From assembly GCA_044870295.1 (NCBI GenBank), contig JBIOYQ010000176.1, positions 1 to 7,380 on the forward strand: a DNA stretch of 7,380 bases, in the 5' to 3' direction. Positions 1 through 5,780 of this stretch are shown piece after piece. Position 1 is the stretch's first letter, and each line of letters opens with the position of its first letter. The position numbers and the translations under genes were made by a program. This stretch comes from AC-52 sp044870295. GTDB lineage: Bacteria; Actinomycetota; UBA4738. The notes below the pieces were generated by a model, which was not told the origin of the DNA, ran no database searches, and saw only the letters and a program-made list of their open reading frames with translations.

Positions 1-1349
1 TCGACGACGTGATGAAGGACATCACGGCCAAGAATCCCGGCGAGTCGGAGTTCCACCAGGCCGTCCGGGAGGTGGCCGAATCCATCGAGCTGGTGCTGGA
101 CCGCCACCCCGAATACCGGAAACACAAGGTGTTCGAGCGGATGGTCGAGCCGGAGCGCGTGGTCATGTTCCGGGTCCCTTGGACCGACCGGAACGGCGAC
201 ATCCAGATCAACCGGGGCTACCGGATCGAGATGAACAGCGCCATCGGCCCCTACAAGGGCGGTCTTCGGTTCCACCCGACCGTCTACCTGGGCCTGCTGA
301 AGTTCCTGGCCTTCGAGCAGGTGTTCAAGAACGCGCTGACCACCCTGCCCATGGGCGGCGGCAAGGGCGGGTCGGACTTCGACCCCAAGGGCAAGACCGA
401 CGCCGAGGTCATGTGGTTCTGCCAGGCCTTCATGACCGAGTTGCAGCGCCACATCGGGCCGAACACCGACGTGCCGGCCGGCGACATCGGGGTGGGCGGT
501 CGTGAGATCGGCTTCCTGTTCGGCCAGTACAAGCGGATCCGCAACGAGTTCACCGGCGTCCTCACGGGCAAGGGCGTGGACTGGGGCGGCTCGCTGATCC
601 GGCCCGAGGCAACCGGCTACGGCGCCGTGTACTTCGCCCAGGACATGCTGTCCACGCGTGACGAGACGCTGGAGGGCAAGACGTGTCTGGTGTCCGGCAG
701 TGGCAACGTCGCCCAGTACACGGTGGAGAAGCTGCTCGACATGGGGGCGAAGGCGGTCACGCTGTCGGACTCGGCCGGCTTCATCCACGACCCCGCGGGG
801 ATCGACTACGAGAAGCTGCACTGGGTGATGGACCTGAAGAACGTCCGGCGCGGTCGGATCAGCGAGTACGAAGGCGAGTTCCCCGGCGCCACGTTCACCG
901 CGGCCGACCCGAAGGCCGAGTACAACCCCCTGTGGGCGATCCCGGCCCAGTGCTCGTTCCCCAGCGCTACCGAGAACGAGATCAACGAGAAGGACGCCAT
1001 CAACCTGCTGGAGGGCGGCGTCTACGTGGTGAGCGAGGGCGCGAACATGCCGACGGTCCCCGAGGGGGTCGAGCGGTTCCTGGCAGCGGGCATCCTGTAC
1101 GGGCCGGGCAAGGCGGCGAACGCCGGCGGTGTGGCCGTCTCAGGGCTGGAGATGTCGCAGGACTCTCTGCGCGTCTCGTGGCCGCGCGAGGAGGTCGACG
1201 CCCGCCTGAAGGACATCATGCGGGCCATCCACAAGCAGTGCCGCGATACGGCCGAGGAGTATGAGACGCCCGGCAATTACGTGAACGGCGCGAACATCGC
1301 CGGCTTCGTGAAGGTGGCCGACGCCATGCTGGATCAGGGGTTGGTCTAA
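1..1349 (+). CDS. gdhA: NADP-type glutamate dehydrogenase, 5' end probably cut by the window edge
   Basis: This cytoplasmic enzyme makes glutamate from 2-oxoglutarate and ammonia with NADPH (reversible). Numbering from the GTG at 9, the protein has 446 residues. It shows the hexameric bacterial GdhA signature: PYKGGLRFHP near 81-90, the glycine-rich GGGKGG with catalytic Lys119, PAGDIGVGGRE with catalytic Asp159, the Rossmann motif GSGNVAQY (230-237), and the C-terminal NGANIAGFVKVADAM. The resemblance to E. coli GdhA (447 residues) holds along the whole length. The start is uncertain. GTG 9 and ATG 12 are both in frame but no ribosome site is visible, the frame stays open to base 3, and only eight residues precede the conserved NPGESEF block, against about 17 in E. 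coli GdhA. I therefore think the true start lies a few codons upstream. The gene ends at TAA 1347-1349, followed by a hairpin. Identity is very secure; NADP preference is inferred from similarity. Confidence 0.95.
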   Translation, partial: DDVMKDITAKNPGESEFHQAVREVAESIELVLDRHPEYRKHKVFERMVEPERVVMFRVPWTDRNGDIQINRGYRIEMNSAIGPYKGGLRFHPTVYLGLLKFLAFEQVFKNALTTLPMGGGKGGSDFDPKGKTDAEVMWFCQAFMTELQRHIGPNTDVPAGDIGVGGREIGFLFGQYKRIRNEFTGVLTGKGVDWGGSLIRPEATGYGAVYFAQDMLSTRDETLEGKTCLVSGSGNVAQYTVEKLLDMGAKAVTLSDSAGFIHDPAGIDYEKLHWVMDLKNVRRGRISEYEGEFPGATFTAADPKAEYNPLWAIPAQCSFPSATENEINEKDAINLLEGGVYVVSEGANMPTVPEGVERFLAAGILYGPGKAANAGGVAVSGLEMSQDSLRVSWPREEVDARLKDIMRAIHKQCRDTAEEYETPGNYVNGANIAGFVKVADAMLDQGLV

Positions 1350-1383
1350 GCCAGCCCGAGATCGAGCCTTCCGCCCAAGCAAC

Positions 1384-1413
1384 GAGAGTGGGAGCCGAAA
1401 GGCTCCCCCTCTC
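1384..1413 (+). terminator. Probable terminator hairpin downstream of gdhA
   Basis: Bases 1390-1396 (GGGAGCC) pair perfectly with 1401-1407 (GGCTCCC) around a GAAA tetraloop of the stable GNRA class. Beyond a single T/C mismatch the stem continues with GAGAG (1384-1388) against CTCTC (1409-1413), giving 12 base pairs in all. It lies 34 bases after the gdhA stop, in the gap where gdhA and the methyltransferase gene converge, so it could stop transcripts from either side. There is no run of T after it on the plus strand, so it is not a textbook intrinsic terminator. U-poor terminator hairpins are often proposed in GC-rich actinobacteria. An mRNA 3'-end stabilising role is the alternative. Confidence 0.6.
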
Positions 1414-1422
1414 CGTCCCGAT

Positions 1423-1448
1423 CATAGTTCGACCGCCACGCAACTATG
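1423..1448. repeat. AT-rich inverted repeat in the convergent intergenic gap
   Basis: CATAGTT (1423-1429) and AACTATG (1442-1448) are perfect 7-base inverted copies around a 12-base GC-rich spacer. The arms are AT-rich against a GC-rich background. The repeat lies between the gdhA hairpin and the methyltransferase stop. A smaller GTCCT/AGGAC stem (1458-1474, 7-base loop) follows. Together they may end minus-strand transcription from the oxidase/methyltransferase operon, but neither has a T-run and the function is unknown. Confidence 0.35.
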
Positions 1449-1501
1449 TACGGGAGTGTCCTGTGGGAGAGGACGGTCGGCGTTTGAGGCTGGGCTCGTC
1501 G

Positions 1502-2497
1502 CTACGGAGCGTCCTCGGCGTGCCGGTAGTACTCGAACGCCGACATGGGCCGGTCGTAGTCGACCTGCCACGGCAGGGCCTCGTCCTCCAGCGGCACCTT
1601 CCCCAAGGTCCTCGCCATCTCGCGGATGTCGGAGGCGATCGTCCCGCAGCATCCACCGATGAGGTTCACGCCCGCGTCGCGAGCTTCGGCGGCGAACGCC
1701 GCCATCTCTTGGCGCGACAGCTGGAGCGGGTCGAGGCCGAAGGGGAACTCGGGCAGGGCTGTGAAGTCCGGCTGATCGGGCGGGGTTCGGTACGCGACCG
1801 GCTGGCAGGCCACGAACCCTGATACCGCTTCACGGACGTCCCGGATGAGCGGCAGGGTGGTGGAGGGGTTCCGGAGGCAGTTGATTCCGACCACGTCGGC
1901 ACCCTCGTCGGCCAGCCGTCTGGCGGCGTCGGCCGGCGAGTGGCCCTCGTACGTGTGGGGGTCCTTCTCGTAGGACATGGTGACGACGACGGGCAGCCCC
2001 GTGGCCCGGGCGCACTGGAGGGCGATCAGGGCCTCGCCGAGCCACGTATAGGTCTCGGCGATCACGAGGTCGATGCCCTCCTCCATCTGGACCTCGAGCT
2101 GCCGGTCGAACAGCGCGCGCACGTGGTCCGCGGAGGCCGGATCCTTGGGGTCGTAGGCCCACGTCAGGCTGAGGTTACCGGCGACCAGGGCGTCGGCTCC
2201 CTCGGCAGCCTGGCGGGCCACGCGGACCGCCGCGCGGTTGATGTCATCGACCTTCCCGCCCAGCCCGACCGTGGCCAGCTTGTCCTCACTCGCATAGAAC
2301 GTGAGCGCCTGCAGGATCTCGGCGCCGGCTCGGACGAACTCGCGATGCAGCTGCAGGAGCGCCTCGGGATGGGTCAGGCTCACCTCCGGCGTGAACGGAC
2401 CACCCCGGACGTATCCACGCTTCTCCAGCTCGAGGAGGTACCCGCCGTCGCCCAGGACCGGTCCCGCGGCCAGTCGTTCCAACAGACCTGTGGGCAC
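1502..2497 (-). CDS. Betaine-homocysteine S-methyltransferase-like protein
   Basis: Zinc-dependent cytoplasmic methyltransferase (pfam S-methyl_trans, TIM barrel), 331 residues. It most likely moves a methyl group from betaine, or a related methyl donor, to homocysteine, giving methionine. The N-terminal half closely resembles animal BHMT: GDGG (15-18) with conserved Asp17, LEKRGYV (24-30), LHREFVRAGAE (50-60) and the near-identical FYASEDKL (67-74). The three zinc ligands are present as Cys207 (in GINCLRNP) and Cys283-Cys284 (in IGGCCG). Glu148 (IAE) matches a homocysteine-binding glutamate, and PEFPFGLDP (249-257) is also shared. It lacks much of the C-terminal extension of animal BHMT (about 406 residues), as is usual for bacterial members. 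I chose GTG 2495-2497 because residues upstream stop resembling the family and an AGGAGG lies just before it. It follows the oxidase gene by 17 bases, so the two are very probably co-transcribed. Betaine as donor is inferred; S-methylmethionine or another methylated compound is possible. Confidence 0.88.
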   Translation of the reverse strand: MPTGLLERLAAGPVLGDGGYLLELEKRGYVRGGPFTPEVSLTHPEALLQLHREFVRAGAEILQALTFYASEDKLATVGLGGKVDDINRAAVRVARQAAEGADALVAGNLSLTWAYDPKDPASADHVRALFDRQLEVQMEEGIDLVIAETYTWLGEALIALQCARATGLPVVVTMSYEKDPHTYEGHSPADAARRLADEGADVVGINCLRNPSTTLPLIRDVREAVSGFVACQPVAYRTPPDQPDFTALPEFPFGLDPLQLSRQEMAAFAAEARDAGVNLIGGCCGTIASDIREMARTLGKVPLEDEALPWQVDYDRPMSAFEYYRHAEDAP

Positions 2498-2508
2498 GAT
2501 GTCCGTTC

Positions 2509-2514
2509 CCTCCT
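2509..2514 (-). promoter_or_regulatory. Shine-Dalgarno site of the methyltransferase gene
   Basis: Read on the minus strand, AGGAGG (2514 down to 2509) begins right after the oxidase stop codon TGA (2517-2515), with 11 bases to the GTG start at 2497. It supports translation starting at this GTG and not at an upstream codon. The tight stop/ribosome-site arrangement fits re-initiation within one operon mRNA. The spacing is slightly longer than ideal. Confidence 0.7.
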
Positions 2515-3684
2515 TCAGATCAGCCAGTGGATCGGGGCATCGTCCATGGTGAGCGCCGGCCGGTCGATGCGGAAGGGCTCGAGGTCCAGTTCCGTGCTGC
2601 CGTCGATGGCCAGATCGGCCAAGGCCCGCCCGATCAACGACGCGAACTTGAAGGCATGCGCGGCCCCCAGCGCCACCAGGACCTCCGGATGGCCGGGGAC
2701 CGCGTCGATGACGAAGTCGCGGTCGGGCGACAGAGTGTACAGGCACGTCTTCGTGACCGGAGGACCCAGCGCGTCGGGGAGGTGGGCCTCGACGAACCCC
2801 CGGACGCGATCGAAGGTCTCCTGGTCCGGCTCGAACGTTCGCGTGTCGGTCGTCACTTCCCGGCCCCCGCAGTCCTGCGCCGCCTTCACGCCCGCGCCGT
2901 CGAAGGCGGGGAAGCCGTAGAAGCTCGGGTCGTCCATCCAGATCCAGATGGGGAACCGGTCGGGCGAGAACGAGGCGAGGTCGAAGGGCGCGAAGTACGT
3001 GACCTGTTCCTGGGTCACGGTCAGCGGCAGGCGCGTACCGAGCGGTTCGAGCAGCTCGTTGGTCCATGCGTCCGTGGCGACGATCACCTTCCCGCACGTG
3101 AACGCCCGGCCGTCGTCCGTGCGGACGGTGGCCTCCCGGCCGGCCGGGTCGATGGCCACCACCCGCGTCCGGTCGGCCAGCGTGGCGCCGTGCTCCCGGG
3201 CCAGGCGGCGGTGGGCATCGTTGCACCGCATGGCCGCGAGGAGGCCCGCATCCGGCTGGAACAGCAGGCGGACGTCCTCGGTCAGCCGCCACTGTGGCCA
3301 TCGCCGCATGGTCTCTGCCGCGTCCAGCTCCTCGAACTCAACCCCTTCGGCGGCCATGCTGTCCACGTAGTCCTTCATGGGGATGGCGGCGTCGTGTGGC
3401 CAAAGGTCCAGGCCGCCCGTCGTGACGACGAGCTCCTGACCCGCCTCCCCCTCCACCTCGCGCCACGCTCGGTAGGCTTCGTCCGCCAGCCGGACGTAGC
3501 CGGGCGTGTGGTAGGAGCGCCGGATGATCCGCGAGTGGTCCTGCGACGCCCCTCGGTCGTGTCCCACCTCGAACTGTTCGAGGCCCAGCACGCCGGCGCC
3601 GAGCCGCTTCGACAGCTGATACGCGGCCGCGCTGCCCAGGGCACCCAGGCCGACCACGACGACGTCGAACGCTCTGCCTCGCAT
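2515..3684 (-). CDS. Monomeric sarcosine oxidase-like FAD-dependent amine oxidase
   Basis: Flavoenzyme of the DAO / monomeric sarcosine oxidase (MSOX, SolA) family, 389 residues from the chosen start, the usual family length. Such enzymes oxidise the N-methyl or C-N bond of a secondary amino acid, giving hydrogen peroxide and an aldehyde. Visible features are the FAD dinucleotide motif GLGALGSA (12-19), an acidic residue ending the second strand (Glu36), SRIIR (Arg52 and Arg55, matching MSOX Arg49 and Arg52), YGFPAF with Tyr256, and Lys267, matching the oxygen-activating Lys265 of MSOX. KTCLYT carries Cys314, matching the covalent-flavin Cys315, plus Tyr316. AHAFKF carries His343 and Lys346, matching MSOX His345 and Lys348. 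The full active-site set suggests a working oxidase. ATG 3684 was chosen over ATG 3717: the FAD motif then starts at a normal distance, the 11 extra residues are not family-like, and 3684 sits 8 bases after a TACGAT hexamer. It is the first gene of an operon with the methyltransferase. The substrate could be sarcosine, dimethylglycine, N-methyltryptophan or another amine. Confidence 0.88.
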   Translation of the reverse strand: MRGRAFDVVVVGLGALGSAAAYQLSKRLGAGVLGLEQFEVGHDRGASQDHSRIIRRSYHTPGYVRLADEAYRAWREVEGEAGQELVVTTGGLDLWPHDAAIPMKDYVDSMAAEGVEFEELDAAETMRRWPQWRLTEDVRLLFQPDAGLLAAMRCNDAHRRLAREHGATLADRTRVVAIDPAGREATVRTDDGRAFTCGKVIVATDAWTNELLEPLGTRLPLTVTQEQVTYFAPFDLASFSPDRFPIWIWMDDPSFYGFPAFDGAGVKAAQDCGGREVTTDTRTFEPDQETFDRVRGFVEAHLPDALGPPVTKTCLYTLSPDRDFVIDAVPGHPEVLVALGAAHAFKFASLIGRALADLAIDGSTELDLEPFRIDRPALTMDDAPIHWLI

Positions 3685-3690
3685 CGCATC

Positions 3691-3710
3691 GGATCGTATC
3701 GGTACGATCC
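3691..3710. promoter_or_regulatory. Palindromic divergent promoter and/or operator
   Basis: GGATCGTA (3691-3698), spacer TCGG, TACGATCC (3703-3710): a perfect inverted repeat with 8-base arms between two divergent genes. Because of the symmetry, TACGAT, a plausible TANNNT -10 hexamer, occurs on both strands. On the plus strand it is 7 bases from the hydrolase ATG at 3716; on the minus strand it is 8 bases from the oxidase ATG at 3684. Neither ATG has a Shine-Dalgarno site, so both fit leaderless transcripts that start at or next to the start codon. No convincing -35 element is visible on either strand. The palindrome could equally be, or also be, an operator for a dimeric regulator (the GTA..TAC symmetry would suit GntR- or TetR-type proteins) that controls both operons. 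No regulator gene is in the window. Confidence 0.6.
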
Positions 3711-3715
3711 CGGGC

Positions 3716-5758
3716 ATGCCCGAGACCGACGCCTGGATCCCTCTGTCGGACGGGGTTCGCCTTGCCGCGACGCTGTTCCTGCCGGACTGGGTGAAGGGGC
3801 CGTGGCCGGTGATCCTGGAGGCCCTGCCGTACCGGAAGGACGACCAGACCCAGTCGTACTGGGCCGAGTACCGCCGGCTGCGCGACGAGGGCGGCTACGC
3901 CGTGGCCCGGGTGGACCTTCGTGGCACGGGCTCGTCGGACGGCCTTGCCGTGGATGAGTACCCGGAGCAGGAGCAGCGCGACCTGGCCGAGGTCGTCGCG
4001 TGGCTTGCCGGGCAGGACTGGTGCACCGGGTCGGTGGGCATGTACGGGGCGAGCTACTCCGGCTTTAACAGTTTGCAGGTGGCCATGGAGCGGCCGCCGG
4101 CGTTGAAGGCGATCATCGCCGTCTACGCTACCGACGACCGCTATCACGACGACGTGCACTACTGGGGCGGAGCGCGGCGGGCTCTGGACTTCGTGGACTA
4201 CCCCTCGTACATGGTCGCGATGAACGCGCTGCCGCCGGTCCCGTCGATCGCCGGCGAGGGATGGCGGGAGACCTGGCGCGAGCGGGTCGAACGGCTGGAG
4301 CCGTGGCTGGCGCGGTGGGTCGAGGAACAGGTCGACGGCCCGTACTGGCGGCACGGATCGCTGCGGCCGGAGTACGAACGGATCGCGTGCCCGGTGATGT
4401 TGATCGGCGGGTGGGCGGACGGCTACCGCAACGCCACCCTGCGGGTGATGGAGGCCCTGACGGTGCCGCGCAAGCTGTTGATGGGGCCGTGGAGCCATCG
4501 AGCCGCGGAGGCATCGCTGCCGGGTCCGCGCATCGACTGGGTCCCCGACATGCTGCGGTGGTGGGACCGCTGGCTGAAGGGCGAGGACAACGGGGTGGCT
4601 CGCGAGCCGTCCATCTCGATGTTCGTCCGGCGATCGACCAAGCCGGCCCCTGACCTGGACACGATGAATGGGGCGTGGCGGTATGAGGACGGGTGGCCGC
4701 TGGATCGGATGGCCGACCACGCGTTGGCGCTCTCGTCGGCGACGGGCCCCGCGTCGGATGAGTTGGACGTCCGCGGCGATGTCGGGACGGCCGGTTCGAT
4801 CAGTTGCGCGGGGCACCTGCCGTTCGGACAGCCGATGGACCAGCGCCCGGACGAGGCGTGGTCCCTGGTCTACGACTGGGAACCGTTGGCCGAGGACGTC
4901 GAGGTCCTCGGATATCCCCGGCTGGAGGTGGGCGTGCGGTCGTCGTCGCCAGCGGCCTTCCTGGCGGTGAAGCTGTGCGACGTGTTCCCCGACGGAACGT
5001 CGGCCCTGGTCTCGCGCGGATTCCTCAACCTGACGCACCGGGACTCCCACACGGATCCAGCGCCATTGGCGCCAGGGAAGGCGTATCAGGTCGTGGTCGA
5101 GCTGGACGCCACCTCGTGGGTGTTTGAGGCCGGCCACCGGATCCGGCTCGACGTAGCGGGAGCGGACTGGCCCAATGTGTGGCCACCGCCTGGGGCGGTG
5201 AGGCTCACCGTGGATCGGGAGGCGTCCCGGCTGATCCTGCCGATCGTTGCCGCTGGCCAGGGGTCAGGTTCGGAGAAGTCTCAAAATGAGACTCATTTTG
5301 AGACTTCTCCCGAACCCACCTTCGCCCCTCCTCGCGAAGAGGCCGGTGAGACGGGGCCGGCCGACCCCGTCGCCCTGGAGACACGCGCAGGGGTCCGAGG
5401 ATCCGGCGGGACCGCCCCCGACCCCACCTGGAAGGTCGAGCACGACCTGCTCGGGCGGCAGACCCGCGTCCGCATCGAGCACGGCTCGGACACGATCCTG
5501 GAGAACGGCTCGATCTCGGTGGAGCGCTACGAGGGCGAGACCACCGTCTCCACCGAGAACCCGGCCCTGGCCTCCGCGCGCGGTCGGGCCGTCTTCACCT
5601 TGAGCTGGCCGGAAGCCACGGTCACCAGTGAGGTCCGCACCGAGCTCGTCAGCGACGAGCAGACGTGGCAGCTCACGATCGATCTCGACGTCGCCGAGAA
5701 CGGCCAGCCGAGATGGACCCGCCACTGGGAACGGCGGTTCGCCCGGCATCTCGCCTAG
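3716..5758 (+). CDS. CocE/NonD family serine hydrolase (X-Pro dipeptidyl-peptidase S15 type) with C-terminal extension
   Basis: Alpha/beta hydrolase of 680 residues related to cocaine esterase and X-Pro dipeptidyl peptidases; it cleaves an ester or amide/peptide bond. Residues about 5-300 form the catalytic domain: VDLRGTGSS (66-74), nucleophile Ser113 in GASYSG, catalytic Asp235 in GGWADGY and catalytic His261 in GPWSH. Tyr39 in LPYRKD sits where CocE keeps its oxyanion-hole tyrosine. A helical cap lies near 140-215. Residues about 300-510 are the jelly-roll of the PepX_C type (FLAVKLCDVFPDG, then GHRIRLDVAGADWPN). A low-complexity linker (about 512-570) leads to an extra beta-rich region (about 571-680, ending WERRF), a recurrent layout in actinobacterial members of the family. 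I see no signal peptide, so it is probably cytoplasmic. It starts at ATG 3716 without a ribosome site and is followed after 22 bases by the DinB-like gene. The real substrate cannot be read from sequence; cocaine is unlikely to be natural. A large inverted repeat lies in the linker codons. Confidence 0.9.
   Translation: MPETDAWIPLSDGVRLAATLFLPDWVKGPWPVILEALPYRKDDQTQSYWAEYRRLRDEGGYAVARVDLRGTGSSDGLAVDEYPEQEQRDLAEVVAWLAGQDWCTGSVGMYGASYSGFNSLQVAMERPPALKAIIAVYATDDRYHDDVHYWGGARRALDFVDYPSYMVAMNALPPVPSIAGEGWRETWRERVERLEPWLARWVEEQVDGPYWRHGSLRPEYERIACPVMLIGGWADGYRNATLRVMEALTVPRKLLMGPWSHRAAEASLPGPRIDWVPDMLRWWDRWLKGEDNGVAREPSISMFVRRSTKPAPDLDTMNGAWRYEDGWPLDRMADHALALSSATGPASDELDVRGDVGTAGSISCAGHLPFGQPMDQRPDEAWSLVYDWEPLAEDVEVLGYPRLEVGVRSSSPAAFLAVKLCDVFPDGTSALVSRGFLNLTHRDSHTDPAPLAPGKAYQVVVELDATSWVFEAGHRIRLDVAGADWPNVWPPPGAVRLTVDREASRLILPIVAAGQGSGSEKSQNETHFETSPEPTFAPPREEAGETGPADPVALETRAGVRGSGGTAPDPTWKVEHDLLGRQTRVRIEHGSDTILENGSISVERYEGETTVSTENPALASARGRAVFTLSWPEATVTSEVRTELVSDEQTWQLTIDLDVAENGQPRWTRHWERRFARHLA
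5272..5310. repeat. 19-bp-arm inverted repeat inside the hydrolase linker
   Basis: The left arm (5272-5290, beginning GGAGAAGTCTC) and right arm (5292-5310) are perfect reverse complements around the single base A5291. If one extra C (5311) is bulged out, pairing extends with GGTTC (5267-5271) against GAACC (5312-5316). Inside are three copies of one hexamer: AGTCTC at 5277-5282 and GAGACT at 5288-5293 and 5300-5305. The core is strikingly AT-rich for this gene. It is translated in frame as residues 519-532, polar linker codons between the jelly-roll and the C-terminal region. It resembles a small palindromic repeat that was inserted without breaking the frame. The family is not recognised. 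Confidence 0.85.
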
Positions 5759-5768
5759 GCTTGGGCAC

Positions 5769-5774
5769 GGAGGG
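5769..5774 (+). promoter_or_regulatory. Shine-Dalgarno site of the DinB-like gene
   Basis: GGAGGG lies 6 bases before ATG 5781, a near-ideal spacing, and decides the start of the small gene over upstream in-frame codons that overlap the hydrolase. This gene has a clear ribosome site whereas the first gene of the pair has none, which fits a leaderless operon whose second gene is internally initiated. Confidence 0.75.
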
Positions 5775-5780
5775 CGGCGT

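Noticed and set aside
2498..3301. Upstream extension of the methyltransferase frame
   Set aside because: The open frame continues far upstream, but that part is Arg/Pro/Gly-rich, overlaps the oxidase coding sequence and lacks family similarity. A ribosome site marks the GTG at 2497.
2527..3957. Long open frame on the plus strand (476 codons) across the oxidase gene
   Set aside because: It shows no domain motif, runs across the divergent promoter and into the hydrolase start in another frame, and lies opposite a gene with a full set of active-site residues.
3338..5137. Long open frame on the minus strand (599 codons) opposite the hydrolase
   Set aside because: It is rich in Arg/Pro/His/Gln, typical of a GC-rich antisense shadow, and its only family-like stretches are frame-shifted echoes of the real genes. 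The hydrolase on the other strand has complete catalytic motifs.
5272..5310. Intrinsic terminator
   Set aside because: The palindrome sits within an intact reading frame about 450 bases before its stop and has no following T-run, so an ordinary terminator role is not supported.
5272..5310. CRISPR repeat or insertion-sequence end
   Set aside because: There is only one copy in the window, with no spacers, no transposase gene and no target-site duplication visible.
3716..5758. Naming the hydrolase as a true cocaine esterase
   Set aside because: The family covers esterases, amidases and peptidases. The catalytic triad is conserved across all of them, and nothing visible fixes the substrate.
5628..5780. 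Upstream extension of the DinB-like frame
   Set aside because: It would overlap the end of the hydrolase gene and adds a Ser/Arg-rich tail absent from the family. GGAGGG before ATG 5781 gives a better start.
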